Below are positions 44,051-54,787 of a DNA stretch of 64,000 nt, piece by piece. Positions within the stretch are counted from its first letter, which is position 1. Every line of letters starts with the position of its first letter. Below the pieces are notes generated by a model. That model was not told the DNA's origin. It saw only the letters and a program-made list of their open reading frames with translations, and ran no database searches. A program made the translations under genes and the position numbers. Location of the stretch: assembly GCF_000143415.4 (NCBI RefSeq), contig NW_003314310.1, forward strand, positions 684,611-748,610, in the 5' to 3' direction. Source of the DNA: Selaginella moellendorffii (lineage: Eukaryota > Streptophyta > Lycopodiopsida > Selaginellales > Selaginellaceae).

Positions 44051-45930
44051 GTAAAAATGAAGGCATTTACAAATTAGAAGTACTTTCTGCAAGAGTATAT
44101 ATTATTTGAATAAAAGTTTGAGGAGTAATTTCGTCCAACTTAGGTTTATATTTTAATTTTTAATGAACCTTTCAAAATTGTTGCGCTTGTGCTATTATTG
44201 AGTAGGTATTCAGCTGCTTGAGCACTTAGCTGATCACGCTCTAGGCACCTTCGATCATACTCGAGCAACAGCTAGGGCGCAGGTGCTACAAAGCTCCAGG
44301 CGGATGCTGACTACCCAGCGCACGGAAGGAAGGAAGGAGCTTGGTACAGGGTGTGCTGGCTCGAGGAAGGATCGATCGGGGGACTCAAGACCTCCTTTTC
44401 AAGGCAACTCTACCCCATAGAACTTTACGCAGTTGGCACACAAACAAACTTTGGGATGACATAAGGATCCAAACAGCACAGTTGAAAATCAATTTGGGGA
44501 GAATCTAAGCTATATTTCTAGACTTTGTGACGGGATGCTTAAGATCATGAATCGGAGAATACAAATGGTGGAATATGTTAGAATATACTTGGTGGGAAAA
44601 TTATAAATAGATGAAATTATTTAAAATTTATAAACACATCCAAAATTGAAATTGAAATAAAAAGTTCACTTATTATACCCAATATCAAGTTCATCAAAGC
44701 TTTGTTGTCAGGAAGCTTTGATACTAATTCTCCTACTCCATCTTTGATCATTAAAGAGAATAAACATAAGCTAAACTGGCTGCTCATTGATGGTGCAAAA
44801 TCAAGCTGCTTCCTTCCCCCACCTTCTTTCACTGTTGAGCTCCCAATACAGCCATGACCACACCCTAACAACTTTTTGTCTTTGTTCCTAGCTCTAAAAA
44901 GTATAAACTTACTGAAGTTGCTGAGCATGGCTTAGGATCGTGGCTTGCTTCTAAGGCTGGAATGTCCAAGAGATGCTGCTAGAGAAATCTGACCAGCTGT
45001 GCTGGGAATGCAGAGTGCACTAAAATTTAAAACAAATACTTGGTAAAGATGTTAAACTCCTGTTTAAAAACAATTCAAGGACTATTTTTCTACAGTCTTC
45101 ACTGGAAATAGAGAGGAAGCCGCTTGGGCATGTGTACAAAATCCTTGTGCAGAAGGGCATGCTTGCCTTGAATTCCACCAGTGGCTAGAGTTGGTGATTA
45201 CTGTTTGCTTAGATTAATCCAGAGAGAAAGCCCAAGCTTATTATCAAACCTGAAGTGGAGGCAGAGCAGGACGACAATTTATGATCCTAGTAGTGACTCC
45301 TCAAGGTCAATAGAAAAAAATGCCCCAAAACTATACAATCAAATCAATTGCATTCCTCCTCTTAGCCAATGTGCTAGTCTTCCATTGGCCAAGTATAACA
45401 TCTACAAAAATTTTCTTTTGACCATATACTGATCCTCTCCTAGGCCTATGATTTGATGGCTGCAAGCCTTTGTTTATTATAAAATATATAAAAGTATTTT
45501 CCCTTTCAGAAGATGAAAAGGTGATGACAATAAGTTAGATATCTATTAGGTGATTATAGATTACCATAAGAAACTAAAACTCTTATATAACCACCAACAT
45601 AATTCTTGATAACCATGACTAAAATAAAACCTAAAATTATAGCAGAAACATTAGTGATTGTAGAATCTTGATGAACTAGTTGCAACTTTATATATAATTA
45701 CCAAATGTTTGAACTAAATTCGAAACCATAACTTTGAACTAAAGCAAGGGACTTTAAGAGTTATTATAGTTTATAAAACACCATTGTAGGAACTAATACA
45801 TTCTATCTCTAAGTTTGTATGTCAGCCATCCTCTGAGGCTATTGTTAACTAAAACTCATGATCATTAACAGAATCACCCTTTATGTTTTTCTTTCGGTCA
45901 ACTTCCAAGACCTATGTTAACTTAGACTCA
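44051..45930. other. AT-rich repeat DNA; nothing recognised
   Basis: One minus-strand frame at 44617-44928 has normal composition (DKKLLGCGHGCIGSSTVKEG, LVSKLPDNKALMNLILGI) but no family I know. The rest is stop-rich. Confidence 0.3.
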
Positions 45931-45939
45931 CATCCTTCA

Positions 45940-46580
45940 TTCTTATAAAAGTTTTAAAGACAATTTATAAAAGTTCAAATATAAAAGGAAAAGGTTTATG
46001 AACAACAATGCACCCTTTTTTCCAATTGCTTAATAGTTTTGAAATACTTGGGGTTAAACATCTTTGGGTTTGAGTGGTATTGAGTAGGTAACCTCATAAG
46101 AAGTCCAAATTCAGGAGCTTACATTTGGTATTAGAGAGGTCTTAAGTCTAAATTTGTTGGCTAACTAAAGGAATTACATCATATATTGAGATTAATATTT
46201 GGTAGTTTAGTTTTCTCTAGCTGAGTTATACCCGAGGGGTAAAGTGTTAAGAGAGTGGGGCTCTCGGGAAGTTATGACTTTCAGCTTTTATTCATGAAGC
46301 GTGAACTTGTAAAGAAGCATAGTGAATTATAAGCAACTAAAGATAATAACTCATAAGAGTTCAAATATAAAAGGAAAAGGCCTATGAATAATAATGCACC
46401 CCCTTTTCTAATTAGTTAAGAGTTTTAGAAAATAACTTAAAAGATGATACATAGAAGTTTAAATATAGAGGAAGAGGGTTTACTTCATTTTTTTTTCTAA
46501 TTAGTTAAGGGTCTTAGGATATTTAGGGTTAAATGTCTCTAAAAGTCTAAATTCAAGAGTTTTCAATTCTCATCCAACAT
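45940..46580. repeat. Three diverged copies of an AT-rich repeat
   Basis: A unit containing AAGTTCAAATATAAAAGG, then a GCACCC...TTTTCTAATT segment, then TTAGGGTTAAATGTCT occurs at about 45965-46075, 46355-46440 and 46465-46560, with mutations and deletions. The spacing is irregular, so these look like decayed copies of one element rather than a young tandem array. Confidence 0.5.
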
Positions 46581-48974
46581 TGTATATGGGAGGTTGAACT
46601 CACTCCATTTGTTCTCCACACCTTCCTTAACCCTAAGAAAAAAAAAAGAAAAAAAGTTTTGAAGTATTGGCTTTATTTATATTTACTATACTTATCCTTA
46701 CTCTATAATTTATATTTCACTATCACATTTGTTTGGCCTCACTACATTGGGTTAGATGTTTTTATATAGTTCAGATTTGTTATGAATCCTCACTCCACAA
46801 TCTATGTCATTTATCCTTGCTTAACTATCATACTTGCTTGTCCTCACTCTATCATTAGGGTTAGACTCTTATTTGTCCCCTCTACCCCCTCCTCTGAAGA
46901 AAAAAAAGTTTAAGGTGTCAGAGCAAAAAAGAGAAAATTAAAAACATTAAGGAAGAAATATTATAGAAGAAGAAAAAGTGGATAAAGAAATATCAAAAGA
47001 GTAATTTTTAACTATTGTCAATGGGAAAATAGGGAAATAAGAAGAAGGAAATATGCATAAAGCTTAGATAATAAAGAATCTACTATTATATGAGATTCCA
47101 TCCAAGTAGAAAGGTTGGATAAGGGATATCATGTTATAAAATATTTTAGCCACTAGAAGATAAGGAAGAGACTTATATTGCTCAACTTCTTCAACACACA
47201 ACTCAACACTTGAGATAAGAAAAATAATAGAAAAACTCCTTAGTAGTAGTGGTAAGGTAAAGAGATTTAATAGCACTTATAACCAAAGAAATATACTTAG
47301 CTTGAAACTTTGGTAAAAGTGACTTAACCCTTGGAACAAAGGAATAATGAATATGAGAATTGATCAAAGACTTTACTAACAAAACAAAACAAATTCTCTT
47401 GCTTCACATATATGCTTAGTATTCAAATTAGTATAAAGACAATAGAAATACTAAATTCAACACCAAATTAAGAATGAGAATTATAAGAGTCATAAATTAT
47501 CGACATACAAGGAGAAAAAAATGCTATAAATAAGGAAAAAATTAAAAAATATGGAAGTGGTTCAAGCTAAAATATAAAAAAAGGTTGCAAAAGAGTAGAA
47601 GGCAATAAAAAAAGATTATATGACAAATTGAAGGATTGACACCTAGTTTGCAAAATCTATAATTTGTCCTCATAGTTATTTCTAAAGTAATCAAATTTTT
47701 CATCATTGTCAAGAATCCATTAAATTATATACATCATCTTCCCATAAGCTTGATCCTTGAACATTCTCCAAAAACTGGATTGCATCATTTATAATTTTTT
47801 AGTTGATGTCACAATCACACTCCATATTAGCAAGAGATGAATAACACTATATAATCAAGTCCCATGGAAGTTGGTCATGGCAACACATGAAGAATGGGTG
47901 TAACACTAATATGATTATGCCCTATAACACCAAAAGCTCAATCCAATGGAACAACAATAGCAGCCTCAAATAACAATACTTCTTCATCAATAATGGCATA
48001 ACATTGTAGAAGAAGAGAATGTAATAGAGATTGAAAAGGAAAAACTAATCTAATAACTACAATCCTAGATTTGGTGAAAAACTAACATAAATCTAGATCT
48101 AAAAAAGAATGAAGGAATAAAAATAAAAAGCACCATTTTGAACACTAAACAAAGCATTACTTAAAGGCTTTACCCTTTATAGTATTATGAGTGATGAGTG
48201 AAGATATATCTTACATGAATAAAACCTAATATATATACTTGAGTATGTGGATTTCATATAATCAAAATTACATGCACTAATACAAGGGATTACATTGAGA
48301 GAAAAATTATAAGGGTTCTACAAGACAAGAGTATCAATTGAGGCCTCACTATAAGGCCAACTAAGGTCTTTGTTTGCTTCATTTTCTCAACTCATACAAA
48401 CTTTTTAGAATTGTATCTTGGAAAAAAAAACTCTTTTAAAACTCTTTATGAAGGAGACTCTGTTTCATGTTAAAAATGAGGACCCTTTAGAATAAGTGTT
48501 ACACACTTCTATTTGGAAATCTTAGCAAATAACATGATTTTGTGTTATATATAGTTATGTGAAATGAATATATTCACTTCTTTCTTCTTAACTCTCTAAT
48601 AAATATTTTACTTTATGATTGATAATGCTCTAATTCAGTTTTATCAAGCTACTACTGTCCTAAATAGAGCTATTATCAAATACCAACAAGCTCACAATAT
48701 GTAAAGTCTTATAAAATCTAGATATCATCTACTTTTGACAAAACAATTGCAATATAGGACTCAAAATATCATAATTAGTGATGCTAAAGTATTTAAAAAA
48801 TTTTAAAAATAGAAAGGGAAAGGAAGAAACAAAAATAGAGTAGAAAAAAAAACTTTCTGAATCATGATATAACTTTGTCAACAACTTTGTCTTATTTCTT
48901 AGAATTTATAAGCTTTAATAATTTTAAAACTTTGGTCATTTTTATAGCTATAAGCTTCAATCATTTTTATAGCT
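46581..48974. other. AT-rich desert left of copy B
   Basis: Very AT-rich, stop-rich on both strands, with A-runs. I found no transposon protein, RNA gene or clear tandem repeat. The last 40 bp contain a 25-bp direct repeat that runs into the next gene's start. Confidence 0.35.
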
Positions 48975-48976
48975 AT
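48936..48976. repeat. 25-bp direct repeat overlapping the copy B start codon
   Basis: TCATTTTTATAGCTAT occurs at 48936-48951 and again at 48961-48976, period 25 bp. The second copy ends inside the ATG at 48975, so the sequence before the start codon is duplicated. Confidence 0.7.
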
Positions 48977-49427
48977 GAAATTTAATTTATCTCTTATAAT
49001 TAAGCTTACTGTTATGATTATTTTCACTTATTGGAAAGATACTTACTGTTACTCTGTTGGATCCTTTCAAAATTGCATTACCACATTTCACATAAGAACA
49101 AATTATGATAGCTATTGTTCATGTATAAGCCAAGTGTGGTATAATTTTGCATTTAGCTTTACACCAGGTATTTATACTGCCCAAGTTGGAAGTTTAGGTT
49201 GTTTCTTTGTGGTTAGGCAATATCATGGATTAACATTTAATGACTTTCTAGAAGCTACAATGAACATATGGAATATATGTCTTGTAAATAATGACTCGGG
49301 AGGTGTTGTTAGACTACATGATGGGTCAATGTGCTTACGAGTGGAGCATTCAAGAGATGAGCTATTAGAGTTAGACTCATATACAAAATCATTGATGGTT
49401 CTCTTTTCATGTGATATTAATATTTAA
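48975..49427 (+). CDS. Small secreted cysteine-containing protein, unknown family (copy B)
   Basis: Intact single-exon ORF of 150 residues. The N terminus (LSLIIKLTVMIIFTYW core) is a predicted signal peptide. It shares with the ORF at 34555-34992, in the same order, CITTF, RTNY, YCxC, VWYxFAF, a YxAxVGSLGCFFxVRQ block, DFxEA, IWxICL, a VEHSRDEL or VEYSRDEL block, and an SMVLF or SLMVLF end with a final Cys. It has one extra Cys (SMCLRVEH). Family unknown. The copies are on opposite strands 14 kb apart, so they are not a simple tandem pair. Expression is unproven. Confidence 0.6.
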   Translation: MKFNLSLIIKLTVMIIFTYWKDTYCYSVGSFQNCITTFHIRTNYDSYCSCISQVWYNFAFSFTPGIYTAQVGSLGCFFVVRQYHGLTFNDFLEATMNIWNICLVNNDSGGVVRLHDGSMCLRVEHSRDELLELDSYTKSLMVLFSCDINI

Positions 49428-50164
49428 TTATGTTAATTTCTATAATAAAAATAGTATTAAATTCTAAGAAATGAAGCTTCTGAAGCAATGACAATCTTCT
49501 TTCATAGTATTACTATGATGTCATTATCAATGTCATATCAGTGAGCTATCAGTAGTATATATGTTTAAAGGACACTACTGGATATACATAACTATTATAA
49601 AGACTCACACTAAAGTCTAATTTCCATTTTGTAGATTTAATATAAATATATAAGTAGCTTGAATTATTTTCCATTGAAAATAAGCACTAAGATTCATACA
49701 ATAGCTAGGTTTGGATGTCTTCTTCTGCAGCTTGCCAAAAAAAACCAAAGAACCAAGGGGAGGATTAGATAAAAAGCAATCCTTCCCAATGGAGTTGCCA
49801 AATGTTGAGAAGGGGAGCCTCTCAATGGTGGGGAGAACATTTTCATACTATAAAATCCAGTTTAAACATCTCTTTTATGTGAATTCTTTACGGTAGAAAA
49901 TGGGGAAGAAGGGGAATATACCTTTGTGCCCTAGCATCACCTTATGCCCTAAGAATATTCTGATAGTGGAATATTCTAAGGAATCCTACTTAAAGCTCTA
50001 TATCCTTCTAAAATTAATGTTTTGGCTTTATATTAGATTTTGAAGATGATTGAAAAAAAGTGTTAGTGCAATATAGATATTCGAAAATATAGTCTTTGTG
50101 ATCAAGTTTTATGTGTTCATTTTGCATTTTACAAATTTCAATATTATATATATAGGCATGATAT
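49428..50164. other. AT-rich region between copy B and the LINE
   Basis: No protein, RNA gene or repeat was recognised. A near-palindromic AGAATATTCT...AGAATATTCT-like stretch occurs around 49945-49985 but is short. Confidence 0.35.
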
Positions 50165-52885
50165 TCAACACTTAGGTGGCACAATGGAGAAACAGGCCCG
50201 CGGTTTCGGCTAGAGAGGTCGGTGCGTCAAGGCTGCCCATTGGCTCCGTACCTCTTCCTCATGGTTGCGGAGGCTCTAGGGGCATTCCTGGCAGAGGGTG
50301 AAGGAATCAGGGGCGTGGAGTTACCCAAGGAAAGACAGCAACTCCCCGGAACTCAAACGGTGGGAAGGGACCTGCTCGATAGCGCGTTTGCGGATGATAC
50401 AGCACTCTTTCTGCTAGGTACCAAGGCTAACCTGGACACTGCAAGGGCCAGGCTAGAGGCCTTCAATGCAGCAGCAGGAGCGGCCATCAACTGGAACAAG
50501 TCGATAGGAATCAACTGGGGGGAATCTGACATAGAGGCATGGGGACGCGACATCGACTTTCAGTGGCTACCACCAGGGGAGGACACACGCTACCTGGGAA
50601 TTCAGGTAGGAGGTGAGTTCAAAGCTTCCACGCAGGACTCAGCACTGCTGCGGAGGACCAGAACAGCGATTCAGAAATGGGTGCCACGGAAACTGGGACT
50701 GCCGGCAAGGGTGGTGGTGGCGAAAAGCATCGTGTTGCCGTGTACGTGGTACCACCTCTCAGTATGGCCGGTTCTAGAGACTACACTCAAGCGCATAAGG
50801 TCCATGGTGCGCACGTATGTGTGGAAGGGAGCGCTGGTCAGTGGCCGGACGATGGCCAAGGTGGCATGGCAGTCGACAGCGAGACCACGAGTTCTAGGCG
50901 GCTTGGGGATAATCGACCCAAGCGACATGAGCAAGGCGCTGAGGTACAAAGTCATACTAATGGGCCTTCAACCGGGGGCCCAAGCTTGGAAGCTCTTGTT
51001 CAGGCAGAGCATGCTAGCCATCAGGCCGAAGCATGGATTCGCAAGATTGTGGGATGAGGACCCCCGCTGGATGTTCGCGGAGGGCCAAACACAGGTGGTA
51101 GGGGGAGGCCAGTTGGTCCAGGGTCTCCATCGGCTCTGGAAGTCATTTCCAGTGACGCAGGTCATCCCGAACAGGGCAGAGGACTGGCTGAATCAGCCGC
51201 TATTTTTCAATGAGTTGTTCAAGGCAGGAGACAGGACACTAGGCCGAGAGAACCACTACACCATATGGAGGCGGGTACACCAAGGAGGCTTCAGGACAGT
51301 CAAACAACTAGTTGGAGTGGTAGATCCGGATCCACAGAAATCATCCCGGCGCTTCCAAGTTTTTGGGCCAGGGAAGTGGCGGGACGTGAAGTGGGATCTA
51401 CTGAAGCTACTGCGGGCAGTGACAGAGGCACGGACAGTGGATAAATGGCCAGCAAGAAGACTACACGCTGGGGACTTTGTGGCAATTCAAAGGGAGGAAA
51501 CGTCGGATGGCGAGCAAGTACCACTTGGGAGATGGACTCGAGCATTCACGATGCCAACCCCAGCATGGAATGAGGGGGAGATTGAGGTGTGGTTTGTGAC
51601 AGAACCAGAACAGAACCTCGGTAGGCCTTTTCGTGTAGTGAGAGGCGACACACTCCTCAAGGCAGGGAATCCCCAACAGATGCCGCAGGTCACGGACGAT
51701 GAAGTGAAAGGACGAATCCGGGTTCTAAGACAGACAGCAACTCGGACAGAAGTGGTAGAGTCACCATGCTGGTTAGAAGGAGAGGGACGGCTAGTATGGT
51801 GGAGGAAAGAGTTAATAGAAGACCTGGACTGGGACCCAGCAGTGTGGAGACGCGGGGCGAACGGCTTCTTCACTTACGAGGTCAAGGACGCGCGGAACGG
51901 TTTGATGGTGAACAGGGAATTTGAGAGAGAAGAAATCCCACGACTGTGGCAAAAGTGGATCACGCTAGGAGTGGAGGCGGACCAGGTGATTGACAATACT
52001 ATGGCGTTCTGGAAACTACCGATCCAGGAAAAATCGAAGGTAACCTCTTGGCTCGTGGCGACGAATGGGCTGCCAGTAGGCCAGCGATTTCAAGCGGAGA
52101 ATGCTCGCAAGTGTCCGGAATGCGGGGAACTGGAGACGGTCACACACCTCCTCTGGGACTGTGACGTGGCCAAGGAGACGTGGCGGCAGGTAGCAAAAGC
52201 GACGAGGGAACTAGGGGACAAGCAGGACTTCGAAATTCGAGAAGGGGATGTCACCCAATGGTTTCCAGAGGCAAGGGGACCATGCACAGGAGCAGCTTGG
52301 CGGAAGATCGGGTGTTGGGGACGCTCAGGATGGGGCACCCGAGTTAGGTGGGACGCGGTAGGCGCCGAAGTTGGGACTACAGTGTGGGAGGCCCTTGGAC
52401 GGGCGAGATGGGAGGTATGGCGGGCTTCCGGGGTACAGGCACTCTGGGAGGCTCGGAACCGCAACCACTTCGAAGGGCAGTGCGCTCGGATTTCAGCGAT
52501 CATGGCGATTTGGTGGAGGCTCACACTAGCTGCTATCCGCTTGAGGGATACGCTGCTCCAGGAGCATGGGAAAAACAGGGAGGCACTCACAGCTTGGCGA
52601 CGACTATGGACTCCGTGCTACAGAACTGAACACGAGGGGGAGGTCAAGTGGAAATGGAGACCTTCGGACACGGTAACAAAGGAGGCTCGACGTGGTGATC
52701 TGGCGCTGGATGCACTGCGGAGGCGACGACCACAGCAGCCACGATTGGAGGGCAGCGATCACTACTAGGTGGAGAATTGCAGGACAGCGTAGTTGAGTGA
52801 ACAGCGCTAAGGGATTCTTGCTTTTTTGTATCAGTCCCTAAGGGACTTGGAGAAATGTACATACACGTTGCATCAACACTTAGGT
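50165..52885 (+). mobile_element. 5'-truncated LINE with perfect 13-bp target-site duplication
   Basis: Non-LTR retrotransposon occupying 50178-52872, bounded by the direct repeat TCAACACTTAGGT at 50165-50177 and 52873-52885. It has no LTRs or terminal inverted repeats, and the coding region starts within the reverse transcriptase, as expected for target-primed insertion cut short at the 5' end. GC content is far above that of the AT-rich surroundings. The 3' end has no long A-tail; it contains a TCCCTAAGGGA palindrome about 40 bp before the end. Confidence 0.9.
50178..52768 (+). CDS. LINE ORF2 fragment: reverse transcriptase C-terminal half and zf-RVT
   Basis: Open without a stop for more than 850 codons up to TAG at 52768. 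The frame enters from the insertion junction as NGETGPRFRLERSVRQGCPL, a standard LINE reverse transcriptase motif, then APYLFLMVAEAL and the catalytic FADDT (an F variant of YADD). The thumb region has NWNKS and YLGIQVG. A zf-RVT motif follows: KCPECGELETVTHLLWDCDV with two CxxC/HxxxC ligands. The endonuclease and the first RT motifs are lost, so it cannot replicate itself. There is no cellular start codon; the usual initiation is irrelevant for this truncated copy. Confidence 0.92.
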
Positions 52886-54740
52886 CATGATAATTTATGT
52901 TAAAGTGAACTTATGTAAACTTGTAAGTAGAAGAAAGTTGATTGAGTCTTGAGAAATTACATTTCTAGACTGAAAGTCATTCTTTTTTTAAGATGGAAAA
53001 TTTTTCTACAAAATTTCTAAGGCTTTTCCAATGGTTGATATATAAATTATTTTTCCACTCAATTCATTTTTGTGTACTATTGCAAACTATTAGAGTTGAC
53101 TTCAATTACCTTAGATCTTAGTAGATAGTTTATATAATGTGGCCTAAAAGGCATGTTAACTTTTGGGGCTAAGGCAACAATTAGATTGAGTCTAAAGTTA
53201 ATATAGAAGGGTGGTTATTTTGCTTTTCTAGTGTAGCGCACCCTAGGCTATATTTAATCTATAGTGTTGAATTGTATTGAGTCTTGAACATGATGATTCA
53301 CTCTTTAGTGATATATTATCTGTAGCTGAGTATTATTAAAGGATTAGTCTTGGATATTGAATAAAGTATCTTTAATATTGTTTAATTTGGTTGCTATAGA
53401 GTTTTGAGTGGTGATTCGCTTTTTCTTTCTTTTAGCTTTGTTTTAGTGTTGATTATATTGAAATGATGCCTTGACATTGACATTATTGATGTTGAGAATG
53501 GAGTGAAATAAGATGTTTCTCCATGAGCATATTGCAAAAGTTATATTTTCCATCTATAATGGTTTAGATAGTGAAGGATCAATTGTGCATATTAGAGATT
53601 GACATTTTGTTTCACTAGTCTTGATAAAAATGGTGTTGATAATTTAGATATAAGTTCACACAACATCTTAGTGTGTAGTGAGATAAAATTTTCATTGAAA
53701 AGCTTCCTCTCCTGCAAAATAAAAAAGAAAGATCTCAAGTCATAAAACCATGACAACAATATGACCTTATTTGACTGGGAAGCAACAATACATACTTGAG
53801 TAGCAATTGGGATAAACTTGACTTGTCCCTAGGACAGCATCCATTTAGTAAGACCTTGATGTGCATTCCACCTAGTTGCACTGCAGCCTATGAAGAGAAA
53901 CTTTGCCGTGAAAGATGCCCAATGCGGGCATATGCAATCACCATTGTAGTCCAGGTCACCACGTCCCTCTCCTATAGAGAATCAAAGGTTTTTCTATCCT
54001 TAGCAACACAATTCATTGCAAAAGGCCTATAACAAGATTTTCTATAAGAAGACATTGGGATCCTGAATCAAGTGAAAGACCTTGATTGCCTCCAGTCTTA
54101 ACTTTACGAGTTAAAGTTTTTAGTCTAAAAGTGTTATGTTCATTACTTTAGCTATTGCGTTATAGATCATTTTCGGCTCCACTTTAGGACTTAGGGATTT
54201 TTATCTTACAATTATGTTTTTTTTTCATACATAAAAACTGCATTTTAAATTCACAAGTCCAACCATAATAAAAATAATTATTTTTTGGTGATGGATTATC
54301 ACATTCTTTTTCAAAATATGGATTTAAAAAAAATATAAAATCACTTCATAAAATTTAAATATCATAATATCTGCTTTACTGGGGACTTTATATTTTTACT
54401 TAATTTATAATATATTTTAAAGTAACCTTGAGTCTTCTATTCATATATGTGTTAGTGTGCATAGAGAAGAACTTCATCTGTGTGGAGTCTACGATGGCTC
54501 TACACATAAATAACCTTGTGGATAAACAATTATAATTGCATCATCAATAATTTGTGGATGATACTCATAGATAGCTCATATAAATATTACAATAATCTTT
54601 ATCAACTCAAATGTATTAAGTCCACTCAAGTCAATAGCATACAGTCTCTCTCTTTAAAACCATCATAATGGTTTACATGACTAAAATGTTTGTTTAGAAG
54701 AAAACCAGATTTAGAAGAAAGTATTATTTTAGGATATTTT
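52886..54740. other. AT-rich intergenic DNA; nothing recognised
   Basis: Stop-rich throughout. A 78-codon plus-strand frame at 53796-54032 has no family resemblance. Confidence 0.3.
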
Positions 54741-54745
54741 ATAAG

Positions 54746-54787
54746 TAGGATAAATCATTCAGTCAGATTTATCCTACTGACTGAATG
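54746..54787. repeat. Interlocked inverted repeat, a-b-a'-b' with no spacers
   Basis: Four contiguous blocks: TAGGATAAAT (54746-54755), CATTCAGTCAG (54756-54766), ATTTATCCTA (54767-54776) and CTGACTGAATG (54777-54787). The third is the exact reverse complement of the first and the fourth of the second. The arms therefore interleave and cannot both pair in a simple hairpin. Confidence 0.9.

Noticed and set aside
50222..52768. LINE ORF as an intact, autonomous element
   Set aside because: Endonuclease and early reverse transcriptase motifs are missing; the TSD shows truncation happened at insertion.
53796..54032. 78-codon plus-strand ORF with several cysteines
   Set aside because: Length is within chance, with no signal peptide and no similarity to the secreted pair.
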